DNA from: JABDGM01 sp046349975
GTDB taxonomy: Bacteria; Planctomycetota; Planctomycetia; Pirellulales; Lacipirellulaceae
Length of the DNA: 64,000 bases
Reading direction: 5' to 3'
Assembly (NCBI GenBank): GCA_046349975.1
Contig: JAXMBH010000005.1
Span: forward strand, 62,001 to 126,000
Below are positions 18,844 through 27,150 of this stretch, in pieces (the first letter of the stretch is position 1; every line of letters begins with the position of its first letter). The notes beneath the pieces are model-generated. The model was not told the DNA's origin and made no database searches. It saw only the letters and a program-made list of their open reading frames with translations. Made by a program: the position numbers and the translations under genes.

Positions 18844-20325
18844 ATGTCTCACTATCCCGACTTCGCAACTTTTTCGAAGCTTGCCGGCACCGCTGACTAT
18901 GTGCCGGTGTACCGCCGCATTCTGAGCGATGTGCTGACGCCGGTCAGCGCGTTCCACAAGATCGATGACGGCGGAAGCGCGTGCTTGTTTGAAAGCGTGA
19001 TTGGCGGCGAGAAGGTGGGGCGATACAGCTTTTTGGCGGCGGAGCCATTCATGCTGTTGGAGCCGGCGACGCTCGTGGGCGGCAAACCGATCAATCCTCT
19101 TGATTCGCTTCGCAACAAGATGCGGGAATTTCGCGTTGCGAAGTTGCCGGAGTTGCCGCCGTTTGTCGGCGGTGCGGTCGGCTATGCGGGCTACGACACG
19201 GTTCGTTATGTCGAGAATCTGCCCAATGCGCCCGAAGATGACCGCAACTTGCCCGATCTGTCGTTCGCGTTCTACGATCACATGATTGTGTTCGATAACG
19301 TGCAGAAGACTGTGATTGTGGTGGTGTTGGCGAAGGTTGGTGAGGAGCGAGGCGCGAGGAACGAGGCGCGAGTTCGGCAGGCGTATGATGATGCTTGTCG
19401 GCGGGTGGATCGGTTTGTCGACAAGCTTTCGACGCCGACGGATTCGCTAACGCCGACGGATATTGCGACGATTGGCGATGTGAAGCTCGACTATAAATCG
19501 AACTTCACGAAGGCCGAGTTTGAGGAGATTGTAAAGAAGAGCGTCGAATACATTCGCGCTGGCGACATCTTTCAGGTCGTGCTCAGCCAGCGGCTGGAAG
19601 TGCCGCTGAAGTGTGATCCGTTCGAAGTGTATCGCACGTTGCGGGTAGTGAATCCGAGCCCGTTCATGTTCTTCCTGCGGACGCCCAAGTGCACGCTCGT
19701 TGGCAGTTCGCCGGAGATCATGGTGCGCGTCGTCGATGGGAAGGTTACGGTACGGCCGCTCGCGGGCACGCGCCGGCGCGGAAGGACGGATGAAGAAGAT
19801 CAACAGTTAGCTGACGAATTGCTCGCCGATCCGAAGGAGCGAGCGGAGCATGTAATGCTCGTTGATCTCGGCCGGAACGACGTCGGCCGCGTGGCGCAGT
19901 TCGGTTCGGTTGAGTTATCCGACGTAATGGTTATCGAGCGTTACAGTCATGTGATGCACATTACTTCCAACGTGACCGGTCAGCTCACCGAAGATCGCGA
20001 CGCGTTTGATGCGCTCGCGGCCTGCCTGCCCGCCGGTACGGTGTCGGGCGCGCCGAAGGTGCGGGCGATGGAGATAATCGATGAACTGGAGCCGCATCGC
20101 CGCGGGCCCTATGGCGGGGCCGTCGGTTACATCGACTTCGCGGGCAATATGGATACGTGCATTGCGCTGCGGACGATGGTCATTCAAGATGGCGTCGCAT
20201 ACATCCAAGCTGGGGCGGGCGTCGTGGCCGACAGCGTGCCGGAGCGCGAGTATGAGGAGACACTCAATAAAGCGAAGGGACTGCTCAAGGCGGTGGAGAT
20301 TACGTGCAGTCGGATGTCGTCGTAA
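18844..20325 (+). CDS. trpE: Anthranilate synthase component I (TrpE)
   Basis: The 493-residue protein has an N-terminal Trp-binding region followed by the chorismate-binding domain. Recognisable blocks are DIFQVVLSQR, PSPFMFFLRT with SSPEIMVR, LAGTRRRGRTDEEDQ, and EHVMLVDLGRNDVGRV. Further on come LPAGTVSGAPKVRAMEIIDE, GGAVGYIDFAGNMDTCIALR and IQAGAGVVADSVPEREYEET. These are the TrpE family signatures; the enzyme converts chorismate to anthranilate with ammonia from TrpG. The glutamine amidotransferase partner is not in the window, so trp genes appear scattered here. PabB is the main alternative, but the TSNVTGQL and GPYGGAVGY context and length favour TrpE. Confidence 0.93.
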   Translation: MSHYPDFATFSKLAGTADYVPVYRRILSDVLTPVSAFHKIDDGGSACLFESVIGGEKVGRYSFLAAEPFMLLEPATLVGGKPINPLDSLRNKMREFRVAKLPELPPFVGGAVGYAGYDTVRYVENLPNAPEDDRNLPDLSFAFYDHMIVFDNVQKTVIVVVLAKVGEERGARNEARVRQAYDDACRRVDRFVDKLSTPTDSLTPTDIATIGDVKLDYKSNFTKAEFEEIVKKSVEYIRAGDIFQVVLSQRLEVPLKCDPFEVYRTLRVVNPSPFMFFLRTPKCTLVGSSPEIMVRVVDGKVTVRPLAGTRRRGRTDEEDQQLADELLADPKERAEHVMLVDLGRNDVGRVAQFGSVELSDVMVIERYSHVMHITSNVTGQLTEDRDAFDALAACLPAGTVSGAPKVRAMEIIDELEPHRRGPYGGAVGYIDFAGNMDTCIALRTMVIQDGVAYIQAGAGVVADSVPEREYEETLNKAKGLLKAVEITCSRMSS

Positions 20326-20355
20326 TGGCTGCGGCTCAAGCCGGAACAACGAAAA

Positions 20356-20456
20356 GCCCCGTGAACGGGGCTGAGTGTCGATTGTTCGCGGCTCGATAAC
20401 CCGCCGTGAACGGCGGGCCTATTATCGCTGGCGCGAGGAAGGGCGGTGAACCGCCC
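20356..20456. terminator. trpE terminator and two related hairpins
   Basis: Three GC hairpins follow trpE, with GTGAAC as the common loop sequence: GCCCC/GGGGC (20356-20371), CCCGCCG/CGGCGGG (20400-20417) and GGGCGGT/ACCGCCC (20441-20456). The first is the best terminator candidate for trpE, though no T run follows. The shared loop suggests a small repeat family. Confidence 0.55.
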
Positions 20457-20542
20457 TCCGCCTCACCGCAAGTCTATGTTGCCCGGGGCGCAGATCGGCC
20501 GGTGCAGCTGCGAGTTGGTTCATCGCCGCGATATCCAATTCG

Positions 20543-21592
20543 TTACGCCGCTTTCTTGCGTGGGCCGCGGATTCTTTGTTTGATCGCGCGGACGCGGCGT
20601 TTCCATTCGCTGCGGACTGGTTGGTAGTAGAACTCCCACAGCTTGCTGAGATACTCATCCGGCTTCGCTGGCTTCCAGTCACGCCATTCGGTGCGGGCGA
20701 GGCATTGCCGCCAGTCATTCGTGAACGGGTGGTGGCAGAAGTAATGCCAGGGCTTGGACGGCGAGCAGAAATGGACGATCCACGGCTGCGACCGAAGTAA
20801 ATTGTATTCGTCCCGGTCAAACGGGCTGTGTTGCCACGTCGGGTACGCAAAGATGTGAGCGCCTTGGTTCCAGCGCAGGTCGAGGCTGCGCCACTTGCCG
20901 GCGAGCACGGCATTTAGTGCGTATTGATCCCACCACAGCACGTGGTGCGGATGTTCGCGGAGAGCCGCGAGCATCTTTTCGGAGAGCTTGTCGCGCCGCC
21001 ATTGGGCGAGGTCGACCACCAGCATGCCACCGTTGAGGTATTTTGACTCGGGTGCGATATGGAAATCGCGGTAGTTCACGACGGGAGTCTGCGCACACAG
21101 CAGATTGCGGCACAGCGGGCGGTTGGCGGCGGAGATGTTGGCGTCGATCCAGGGCGCCGCCACATCCTGCACAGCTAGCGCGGCGTGGTCGCCTTGTGGT
21201 TCATCCCACAGGACTCCCAAGTCGTAGCGAATGAGCATATCGGCATCGATGTAGATCGCCCGGCTCACATGGTTCGGCAACACGGCGGGCATGAGCAGCC
21301 GCAGGTAGGTGATCAGGTTGACGTGCTCGCTCTCCTTGAGATCGCGCACGAGCTTCAGGTCGGGCGTCATCCACTCTACGGCCAGCCGCGGGTCATGCCA
21401 CGACGCGAGCAATCGCTCCCGGTCGTGCGGCGTGAGGCCGCCGTCGAACACGTACAAGCGCAGCCGGCGATGCGGCGCCAGATGATCGAGCACCGACCGG
21501 ATCGTCACGGCGAGCGGCATCGCATAGCCGCTGTCGCTGGCGCTCACGAGGACAATTTCGCCGTCGCTGGATTGAATCGGCTGAGGCTTCAT
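20543..21592 (-). CDS. Glycosyltransferase family 8
   Basis: The 349-residue protein begins GEIVLVSASDSGYAMPLAVT, the strand-helix opening of GT8 (LPS galactosyl/glucosyltransferases, glycogenin-like). The metal-binding DxD is YIDADMLIRYD (114-124), followed by the GT8 blocks KYLNGGMLVVDL and WWDQYALNAVL, then LRWNQGAH and IVHFCSPSKPWHYFC (the C-terminal H-x-x-x-x-KPW). It should transfer glucose or galactose from a UDP-sugar onto a surface glycan on the cytoplasmic side. The gene begins 28 bases after the acyltransferase-GT2 fusion, so the two are almost surely one operon. It ends in RKKAA. Confidence 0.92.
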   Translation of the reverse strand: MKPQPIQSSDGEIVLVSASDSGYAMPLAVTIRSVLDHLAPHRRLRLYVFDGGLTPHDRERLLASWHDPRLAVEWMTPDLKLVRDLKESEHVNLITYLRLLMPAVLPNHVSRAIYIDADMLIRYDLGVLWDEPQGDHAALAVQDVAAPWIDANISAANRPLCRNLLCAQTPVVNYRDFHIAPESKYLNGGMLVVDLAQWRRDKLSEKMLAALREHPHHVLWWDQYALNAVLAGKWRSLDLRWNQGAHIFAYPTWQHSPFDRDEYNLLRSQPWIVHFCSPSKPWHYFCHHPFTNDWRQCLARTEWRDWKPAKPDEYLSKLWEFYYQPVRSEWKRRVRAIKQRIRGPRKKAA

Positions 21593-21620
21593 GTTGGCAA
21601 TTGGGCAACGTACTCGAGCG

Positions 21621-23717
21621 TTAAGCCGCCTTCTTCGCTAGCGCCGGTGCGGCTGGCGGTGTCGCGGCATGGCGGAACGTGCGCTTGATTCCCGACGTCA
21701 CCGTGTGAACTGCGTATTTCGTCGTGAATCGCAAGAATTTCAACAAATGCTTGGCGTTGTTGCGACGCAATTGCCAGGCACGCCAGGAGAGCGAGACCGA
21801 ATGCGCACGGTTGGCGGAGGGATCCTGCTGCGGATTGGTGCGAACATGAAACTGCGCGGCATTGAGGCAAGCATTGGCGGCTTCTTTGGCGGCGTACTTC
21901 GGCCGCTCGAGGCCCGGGATGCTCCGTGCGTAGTGCTCAGAGATATCGGCGAATTCTTCGAGCGTGCCGCAGAGTTGCTGAGTCGTCGCGCCCTCGTGGT
22001 TCTTACGGTACAGGCAATAGCAGCCGCCGATGTGTTGGAATGACTTGCCGGCGGCGACACAGCGGAACCAGTAGTCGGCATCTTCGCAGTAGCGGAAGCC
22101 GAGGCCCCATGGACCAACGTCGGCGATTACGTCGCGCCGCATGACGGTCGACGAGGGCGTAATATAGTTGCGGCGAAACAGACCGTAGGGGAAATCATTC
22201 AAGTCGCGGCGATCAGGCCCCCAAATCGCGATCGGCAATTCGGTCTGGTCCTCGATCATCAAGACCGAGGAATAAACCAAGTCCTTCTTCGATTCTTCGA
22301 GCGCCTTCACGGAGACGGCCAAATGTTCGGGCAGCCAGCGGTCGTCGGCATCGAGCAGTGCGATGAATTCGCCGCGGGCCCGCTTGAAGCCGTTGTTACG
22401 CGATTGAGCCGCGCCCAGATTCCGAGCATTGCGGCTGTAGTCGACGCGGTTCTTGGGGAATCGCCGGGCGAACGCCTTGACGATGTTCTCCGTTTCGCCG
22501 CGCGATGAATCTTCAGTGACGATCACTTCCCAATTCGTGTACTCTTGTCGGCCGATCGATTCCAACGTCGCGCCAATGAAGCGGTCTTTGTTGAACGTTG
22601 GAATGATGATCGAAACGAGCCCGGGCTTGGGCGGCTCAGTGTAACGGATCGGCTCCATGACTAAGCCGTCGCAGCCGTGCATGATGCTGAGTTGCGTGGG
22701 GGCGGGCTGTGGTTTGGCAAGCGGGTTGCCGAGCCAATCTGGCCAGCGGATGTCTTTGAGTGTGAGAGCTTTCTTTTCAACCATATACCACGAGGACATT
22801 GACGCGATAAACGTTAAAACGCAGGTTATGACTACCCAGGGCATCGCGCGGGCCATACCGACCGGCGCGAGCAGCGCCAACAAAATCGGTGCGTGCCAAA
22901 TGTAGGCGCCGTACGACAGGTCGGGGATCTTCCATTTCATTTGCGGCAGTGTGATCGCCAGCATGATGACGCAACCGATGAGGAACGGAAAGCCGAGGCG
23001 GCCCATGAAATCGAGCCAACCCATGAGCGAGGCGAACACAGCCAGGGCGGGCACGGCCCAGTGAAGTCGACGAACGCGCTCGTGGAAAATGTAAACCAGC
23101 GTGCCGGTGAAAAACGCGGTCGACGTATCGAACAGGCGGTACTTCGTAAGCCAGTCAGTAACCTGCTCGCCGCCGATGAGCAAAGCGGCCACGACGCCGC
23201 CGATCAACCAGAGATTGCGATGCGCGCCAACAAGAAAGAGAAGGGCCATGCAAGCATATAAGGCGTCTTCGACGATTAGCGACCACAGCGGCAGCGTGAC
23301 GCCGAGAAACTCTCCGCAGTAACCAGCCGTGAAATATTGCACGATCGCGCCGACCACGCGTTTGAAACCAAACATCAGGCCGATCGCCAGCAGCAGCGGA
23401 ACGAGGGCGGGAATCGTGCGTACAACGCGCTTCCAGGCGAAGTGCCACATATCGCGAGAACGCTCGAGCGATTGCGGTATCAGAAACCCGCTCAGGCCGA
23501 CAAATGCCGCGACCGCGGGGATCGGGATCCAGAAATTGCCGGGCCGCATGAGCCCGGCCCATAAATGGCCGGCAATAACTTCAATCGCCAAAAACAGGCG
23601 CAGATAATCGAAGTTCCGATAGCGATAGTTTGTGACAACTTTCACATCGCCCACGAGCCAACGGGAGACCGCGGAAGGAATGGACCCAACGTTGCGAAGG
23701 ACCTCAACTGTCGACAT
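21621..23717 (-). CDS. Acyltransferase 3 - glycosyltransferase 2 fusion protein
   Basis: The 698-residue protein joins two enzymes. Residues about 34-325 are a multi-helix acyltransferase 3 (OafA/NodX-like) domain: FDYLRLFLAIEVIAGHLWAG (with the expected early His at 51), FVGLSGFLIPQSLER, PLWSLIVEDALYACM and DLSYGAYIWHAPILL. After a linker, residues about 366-610 form a GT-A family 2 domain: LVSIIIPTFNKDRFIGATLE, then ALLDADDRWLPEHLA (DxDD at 456-459) and FRYCEDADYWFR. Acyltransferase 3 proteins O-acylate sugars; GT2 adds sugars. A fusion suggests coupled sugar addition and acylation at the membrane, which is inference. The tail is KKAA. Divergent GT2 starts 245 bases upstream. Confidence 0.9.
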   Translation of the reverse strand: MSTVEVLRNVGSIPSAVSRWLVGDVKVVTNYRYRNFDYLRLFLAIEVIAGHLWAGLMRPGNFWIPIPAVAAFVGLSGFLIPQSLERSRDMWHFAWKRVVRTIPALVPLLLAIGLMFGFKRVVGAIVQYFTAGYCGEFLGVTLPLWSLIVEDALYACMALLFLVGAHRNLWLIGGVVAALLIGGEQVTDWLTKYRLFDTSTAFFTGTLVYIFHERVRRLHWAVPALAVFASLMGWLDFMGRLGFPFLIGCVIMLAITLPQMKWKIPDLSYGAYIWHAPILLALLAPVGMARAMPWVVITCVLTFIASMSSWYMVEKKALTLKDIRWPDWLGNPLAKPQPAPTQLSIMHGCDGLVMEPIRYTEPPKPGLVSIIIPTFNKDRFIGATLESIGRQEYTNWEVIVTEDSSRGETENIVKAFARRFPKNRVDYSRNARNLGAAQSRNNGFKRARGEFIALLDADDRWLPEHLAVSVKALEESKKDLVYSSVLMIEDQTELPIAIWGPDRRDLNDFPYGLFRRNYITPSSTVMRRDVIADVGPWGLGFRYCEDADYWFRCVAAGKSFQHIGGCYCLYRKNHEGATTQQLCGTLEEFADISEHYARSIPGLERPKYAAKEAANACLNAAQFHVRTNPQQDPSANRAHSVSLSWRAWQLRRNNAKHLLKFLRFTTKYAVHTVTSGIKRTFRHAATPPAAPALAKKAA

Positions 23718-23961
23718 GGCGCGAGCGTTGCAGGCAGATGCGGTTAAGATTCAGCCATCAAGTCGCGGAGAATACGGTCGGCGGGAGGTGAAAGCAAGGT
23801 CATTTACGGCCTAAGCAGGCAGCGGAAAACGCGCTCAAAGCGCGATCGGATCAACCTTGACCCAACTGTGTCGACTTGATTATTTACCGGTTCAAAACTC
23901 TGCTTGTGCCGAATCAAGTTCGACTTCAGCGGTCGCGCACGGAGCGGAACGAGGCGTTTCA

Positions 23962-25227
23962 ATGTGGGACTCTGACCAACCAGCGACTCCAGCGACCGAT
24001 GCCGCTCCGCCTGGCGGGCGCGTGCGCGTCAGCATTTGCATGCCGACGTACAATCATGAGCGTTACATCTCGCAAGCGGTCGAGAGCGTGCTAATGCAGT
24101 CGACGAACTTTGCAATCGAGTTGGTCATCGGCGAAGACTGCTCAACCGACCGCACGCGCCACATCCTGCAAGACCTGGCAGCAGCGCACCCGGAGAAGAT
24201 TCGGCTGCGTCTGGCACGACAAAATGAAGGCGCGTCGCGGAATTTCATCCAAACGTTCGCGCTGTGCCGCGGCGAGTTCGTCGTCATTCTGGAAGGCGAC
24301 GACTACTTTACCTCGCCTCACAAACTGCAACGGCAGGTCGCCGCGCTCGACGCCCATCCGGAATGGAGCACGTGCTTTCACCCAGCGCGCTGCCTGTACG
24401 AAGATGGTGCAAACGGTCCCGAGTTGGTGCCCGAACAATGGGACCGCGCCGAAGCATCGATTGAAGACCTCTTCGAGGGCAACTTCATGGCTACCAGCGC
24501 CGTGATGTTCCGCAATCACTTATTCGGACCGTTTCCGGAGTGGTTTAGCGATGTGATCATCGGCGACTGGGTCATTCATATCCTCAACGCGGCGCATGGG
24601 AAGATTGGCTTCCTGCCTGAACCGATGTCGGTCTATCGCATTCACGCTGGCGGCATCTTTTCTAGCAAAGGGCTCGACTTCAAGCTCACGACGATTTTCA
24701 AAATGTTGGCGCAGCTCGATCGCCATCTCGGCGGTCGCTATACGGAGGAGATCGACAAGTACCGCCTGCGAACGGTTCGCTGGCTGGTCGGACAATGGGA
24801 AAATGAGCAACGTGCCGGCCAAGAACTCGGCGTTCGCGCGGACCAACTAACTGCGACGATTGAACAACTCAAAACCTCGCTGGCACAGCTTAACCTCTTT
24901 GAGGTGGGCACGCACGACTCCGGCGCGAAACACGAAGGGTTGAATCCCCGCCAAGTGGCCGACTACCTCGGCGAGCTGTCGTTGAAGCTGTCACACGCCG
25001 AAAGCGAGAGCGTGCGTGCGCGGAAACGAACGGCCGAATTAGAGACCGAGTGCCAAGATCTGCACAATGAATTATCCGAGCTGCGACAATTCTACGATCT
25101 TTGGGGCAAAGCCTGGCTGTATCGCATTTACCGCGAAACGGTTCGGCCATGGAAGCGCATGCGACAGGCTTGGCTAGCGCGAGCTGCGCGGCGATCGCAA
25201 GATCCGCCGAAGCGCAAGGCGGCGTGA
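23962..25227 (+). CDS. Glycosyltransferase family 2 with C-terminal coiled coil
   Basis: From ATG 23962 (GAGG about eight bases upstream) the protein has 421 residues. The GT2 core is VRVSICMPTYNHERYISQAV (start about 21), LVIGEDCSTDRT, NEGASRNFIQTF and ILEGDDYFTSP (EGDDYF at 111-116). VIIGDWVIHILN, near the catalytic-base region, and YRIHAGGIFSS follow. From about 300 to 390 it forms a heptad-rich coiled coil (LSLKLSHAESESVRARKRTA), then a basic tail ending KRKAA. The fold and context point to surface polysaccharide assembly together with the divergently transcribed GT8 and fusion genes. An upstream in-frame Met at 23857 exists, but its residues are not GT-like. Confidence 0.9.
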   Translation: MWDSDQPATPATDAAPPGGRVRVSICMPTYNHERYISQAVESVLMQSTNFAIELVIGEDCSTDRTRHILQDLAAAHPEKIRLRLARQNEGASRNFIQTFALCRGEFVVILEGDDYFTSPHKLQRQVAALDAHPEWSTCFHPARCLYEDGANGPELVPEQWDRAEASIEDLFEGNFMATSAVMFRNHLFGPFPEWFSDVIIGDWVIHILNAAHGKIGFLPEPMSVYRIHAGGIFSSKGLDFKLTTIFKMLAQLDRHLGGRYTEEIDKYRLRTVRWLVGQWENEQRAGQELGVRADQLTATIEQLKTSLAQLNLFEVGTHDSGAKHEGLNPRQVADYLGELSLKLSHAESESVRARKRTAELETECQDLHNELSELRQFYDLWGKAWLYRIYRETVRPWKRMRQAWLARAARRSQDPPKRKAA

Positions 25228-25358
25228 CCACACAACATTCGCTCATTGCCCGAGCGACTTCTTTCGTTGCGTCAAACGTGCTGCTTTATTGGCTCGTGCT
25301 ATCGTGTTAGAATGGGCGCGGTGGAACTGCCGTGCCTTTAACCGTTCGTCGTGCGACC

Positions 25359-25916
25359 ATGGCTGAAAAGTGGTTGACGGGGCATTTTCTGGTGGCGTCG
25401 CGATATTTGCGCGACCCAAACTTCGCGCAGTCTGTCGTGCTCATGATCCACCATGATCACCAAGGCGCGATGGGCGTGGTCATCAATCGACCGTCGGACA
25501 AGACCGTACGCGAAGTGTGGGAGATGATCGGCAACGATCCATGTGACCGCGACGACCGAATCTTCGTTGGCGGCCCAGTGCCGGGGCCGCTCCTGGCGCT
25601 GCACACTGTGCAGGCGTTTGCGGATCACCAGATCATGCCCGGCCTGTATTTTTCCACCGATCGCGATGAGCTCGACCTGATTGTCCGCAAGAAGAAGGTG
25701 TCGCTGCGGCTGTGCAGCGGCAACGCCGGCTGGGCCTCTGGCCAATTGGAAGGCGAGCTGGAAGCGGGCGGCTGGCTGTGGACTAAAGCGACGATCGACG
25801 ACGTGTTCGCTGATCACGAGTCGATATGGAAGACAGTCACGCAGCGCATCGGCCTCGAGATCATGGCGCCCGACCTGGATCGCGCGCATCTGCCGAGCGA
25901 TCCTTCACTGAATTGA
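25359..25916 (+). CDS. YqgE/AlgH family protein (UPF0301)
   Basis: From ATG 25359 the protein has about 185 residues and begins EKWLTGHFLVASRYLRDPNF, the YqgE opening (LxGxFLIAxPxLxDPxF). It continues QSVVLMIHHDHQGAMGVVIN with RPSD, then IFVGGPVPGPLLALH and RLCSGNAGWASGQLEGELEA with GGWL, all conserved family blocks. The biochemical role is unresolved; AlgH was once called a transcriptional regulator of alginate genes, but the structure suggests an enzyme-like fold. The MPLTVRRAT extension to 25332 is less likely than the adopted start. Confidence 0.93.
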   Translation: MAEKWLTGHFLVASRYLRDPNFAQSVVLMIHHDHQGAMGVVINRPSDKTVREVWEMIGNDPCDRDDRIFVGGPVPGPLLALHTVQAFADHQIMPGLYFSTDRDELDLIVRKKKVSLRLCSGNAGWASGQLEGELEAGGWLWTKATIDDVFADHESIWKTVTQRIGLEIMAPDLDRAHLPSDPSLN

Positions 25917-26148
25917 GTGTGCCGGCGGTAGCAGCGGCAACGCATTGGCAAACTGCGCCGCCGGAAGATGCCAGCGTTGCGGCAGCGATAATCGGCAAGG
26001 CTTAACAAGCCGAGGCCGACTTTTCGAGTCATCAAAACCGCGGTGCGCTTTTCTCGTGCGGCCGCCGATTTCGTCGCGACGAAGAAAACTGTACGTCGCC
26101 AACTCACCGGGAAAATCGGAACCGCTTGTGCTTCGCCCCACCTTCACG

Positions 26149-27018
26149 ATGCGCCTGCCAGTGATGCTTGCCGTCGTCCTGTTGGCCGCGCCCCTGAGCG
26201 CGCAGGTGTTCGATGGCCCCATCGGCGGCCGGCCTACCTTGTTCCAATGGTACGAAGGCGGCGCCGAAGGCGGGGCGGATTTGAACGAGCCACTTATTAC
26301 GGATCGCCCCGACTTTACCGAATCGTCGGTGACAGTCGGCTACGGCGTCGTTCAATTAGAAACCGGCTACACCTATACCTACGACGACGAAGGCGGCATA
26401 CGGACAAGCAATCACTCATTCCCCGAGTCGTTGCTGCGCATCGGCATGCTCACCGACTGGACCGAGTTGCGGCTCGAAGGGAATTACGAGATCGAGCGCG
26501 ACAACACCGCGGGCGTCATCTCGCGAGAGGCTGGCGCCGACGATCTAGTAGTCGGCATGAAAGCAGCGCTAACGCCGCAGGATGGCTGGCTGCCGGAAAC
26601 GGCACTGATTGTCGAAATGTCGGTACCGACTGGCGGCACGGCGTTCACGGCCGGCGATGTCCTGCCCGGCTTTAATTTCTGCTATGGCTGGCATCTTGAC
26701 GAAGCGAAGACGTGGGACCTCGGCTGCTCGACCGCACTCGGCGGCGATACGGACGACATCACGGGCGACAACCATGCGCAGTTTTCACAGTCGGCCACGT
26801 TGGGTCATTCCTGGAATGACCGTATTCACAGTTACGCCGAGTGGTACGTCTTGGCGCCTGTGAACGCCGACACCGATAAGCCGCAATACTACTTCAACCG
26901 CGGCTGTACGTATCTATTTACCGACAACCTGCAGTGGGATATCCGCGCGGGCATGGGTCTCAACAAGGCCGCCGACGATTTCTTTGCGGGCACGGGCTTG
27001 TCGATTCGTTATTGGTAG
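26149..27018 (+). CDS. Outer-membrane beta-barrel protein, phenol-degradation MetA/transporter-like
   Basis: From ATG 26149 a clear signal peptide reads MRLPVMLAVVLLAAPLSAQ. The mature part of about 270 residues starts 'LITDRPDFTESSVTVGYGVVQLETGYTY' and then alternates polar and hydrophobic residues in amphipathic strands (LRLEGNYEIERDN, HSYAEWYVLAP), ending in an aromatic (SIRYW), as outer-membrane barrels do. The 'ITDRPDFTES' opening is typical of the PF13557 transporter/MetA-like group common in planctomycetes. The ligand is unknown. In-frame sequence upstream of the signal peptide (from 25945) is not expected to be translated. It converges with the cardiolipin synthase gene. Confidence 0.82.
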   Translation: MRLPVMLAVVLLAAPLSAQVFDGPIGGRPTLFQWYEGGAEGGADLNEPLITDRPDFTESSVTVGYGVVQLETGYTYTYDDEGGIRTSNHSFPESLLRIGMLTDWTELRLEGNYEIERDNTAGVISREAGADDLVVGMKAALTPQDGWLPETALIVEMSVPTGGTAFTAGDVLPGFNFCYGWHLDEAKTWDLGCSTALGGDTDDITGDNHAQFSQSATLGHSWNDRIHSYAEWYVLAPVNADTDKPQYYFNRGCTYLFTDNLQWDIRAGMGLNKAADDFFAGTGLSIRYW

Positions 27019-27060
27019 AGTGACCGAAGCGCATATCTGCATCGCCGCGCCGCTCCGTTG

Positions 27061-27128
27061 GCCTTCGGCTTTGCCGGTGGGGTGCCGCGCCGATTGTCAC
27101 ACGAAGACCACCCCCGGCAAAGCCGAGG
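27061..27128. terminator. Bidirectional hairpin between convergent genes
   Basis: CTTTGCCGGTGGGG (about 27068-27081) is matched by CCCCCGGCAAAG (about 27109-27120), and the outer TCGGC/GCCGA bases extend the stem. It sits in the 132-base gap between the converging beta-barrel and cardiolipin synthase genes, so it can end both transcripts. No long T run follows on either side. Confidence 0.6.
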
Positions 27129-27150
27129 GCTGCTTCAGTCGTTTCGGTAG

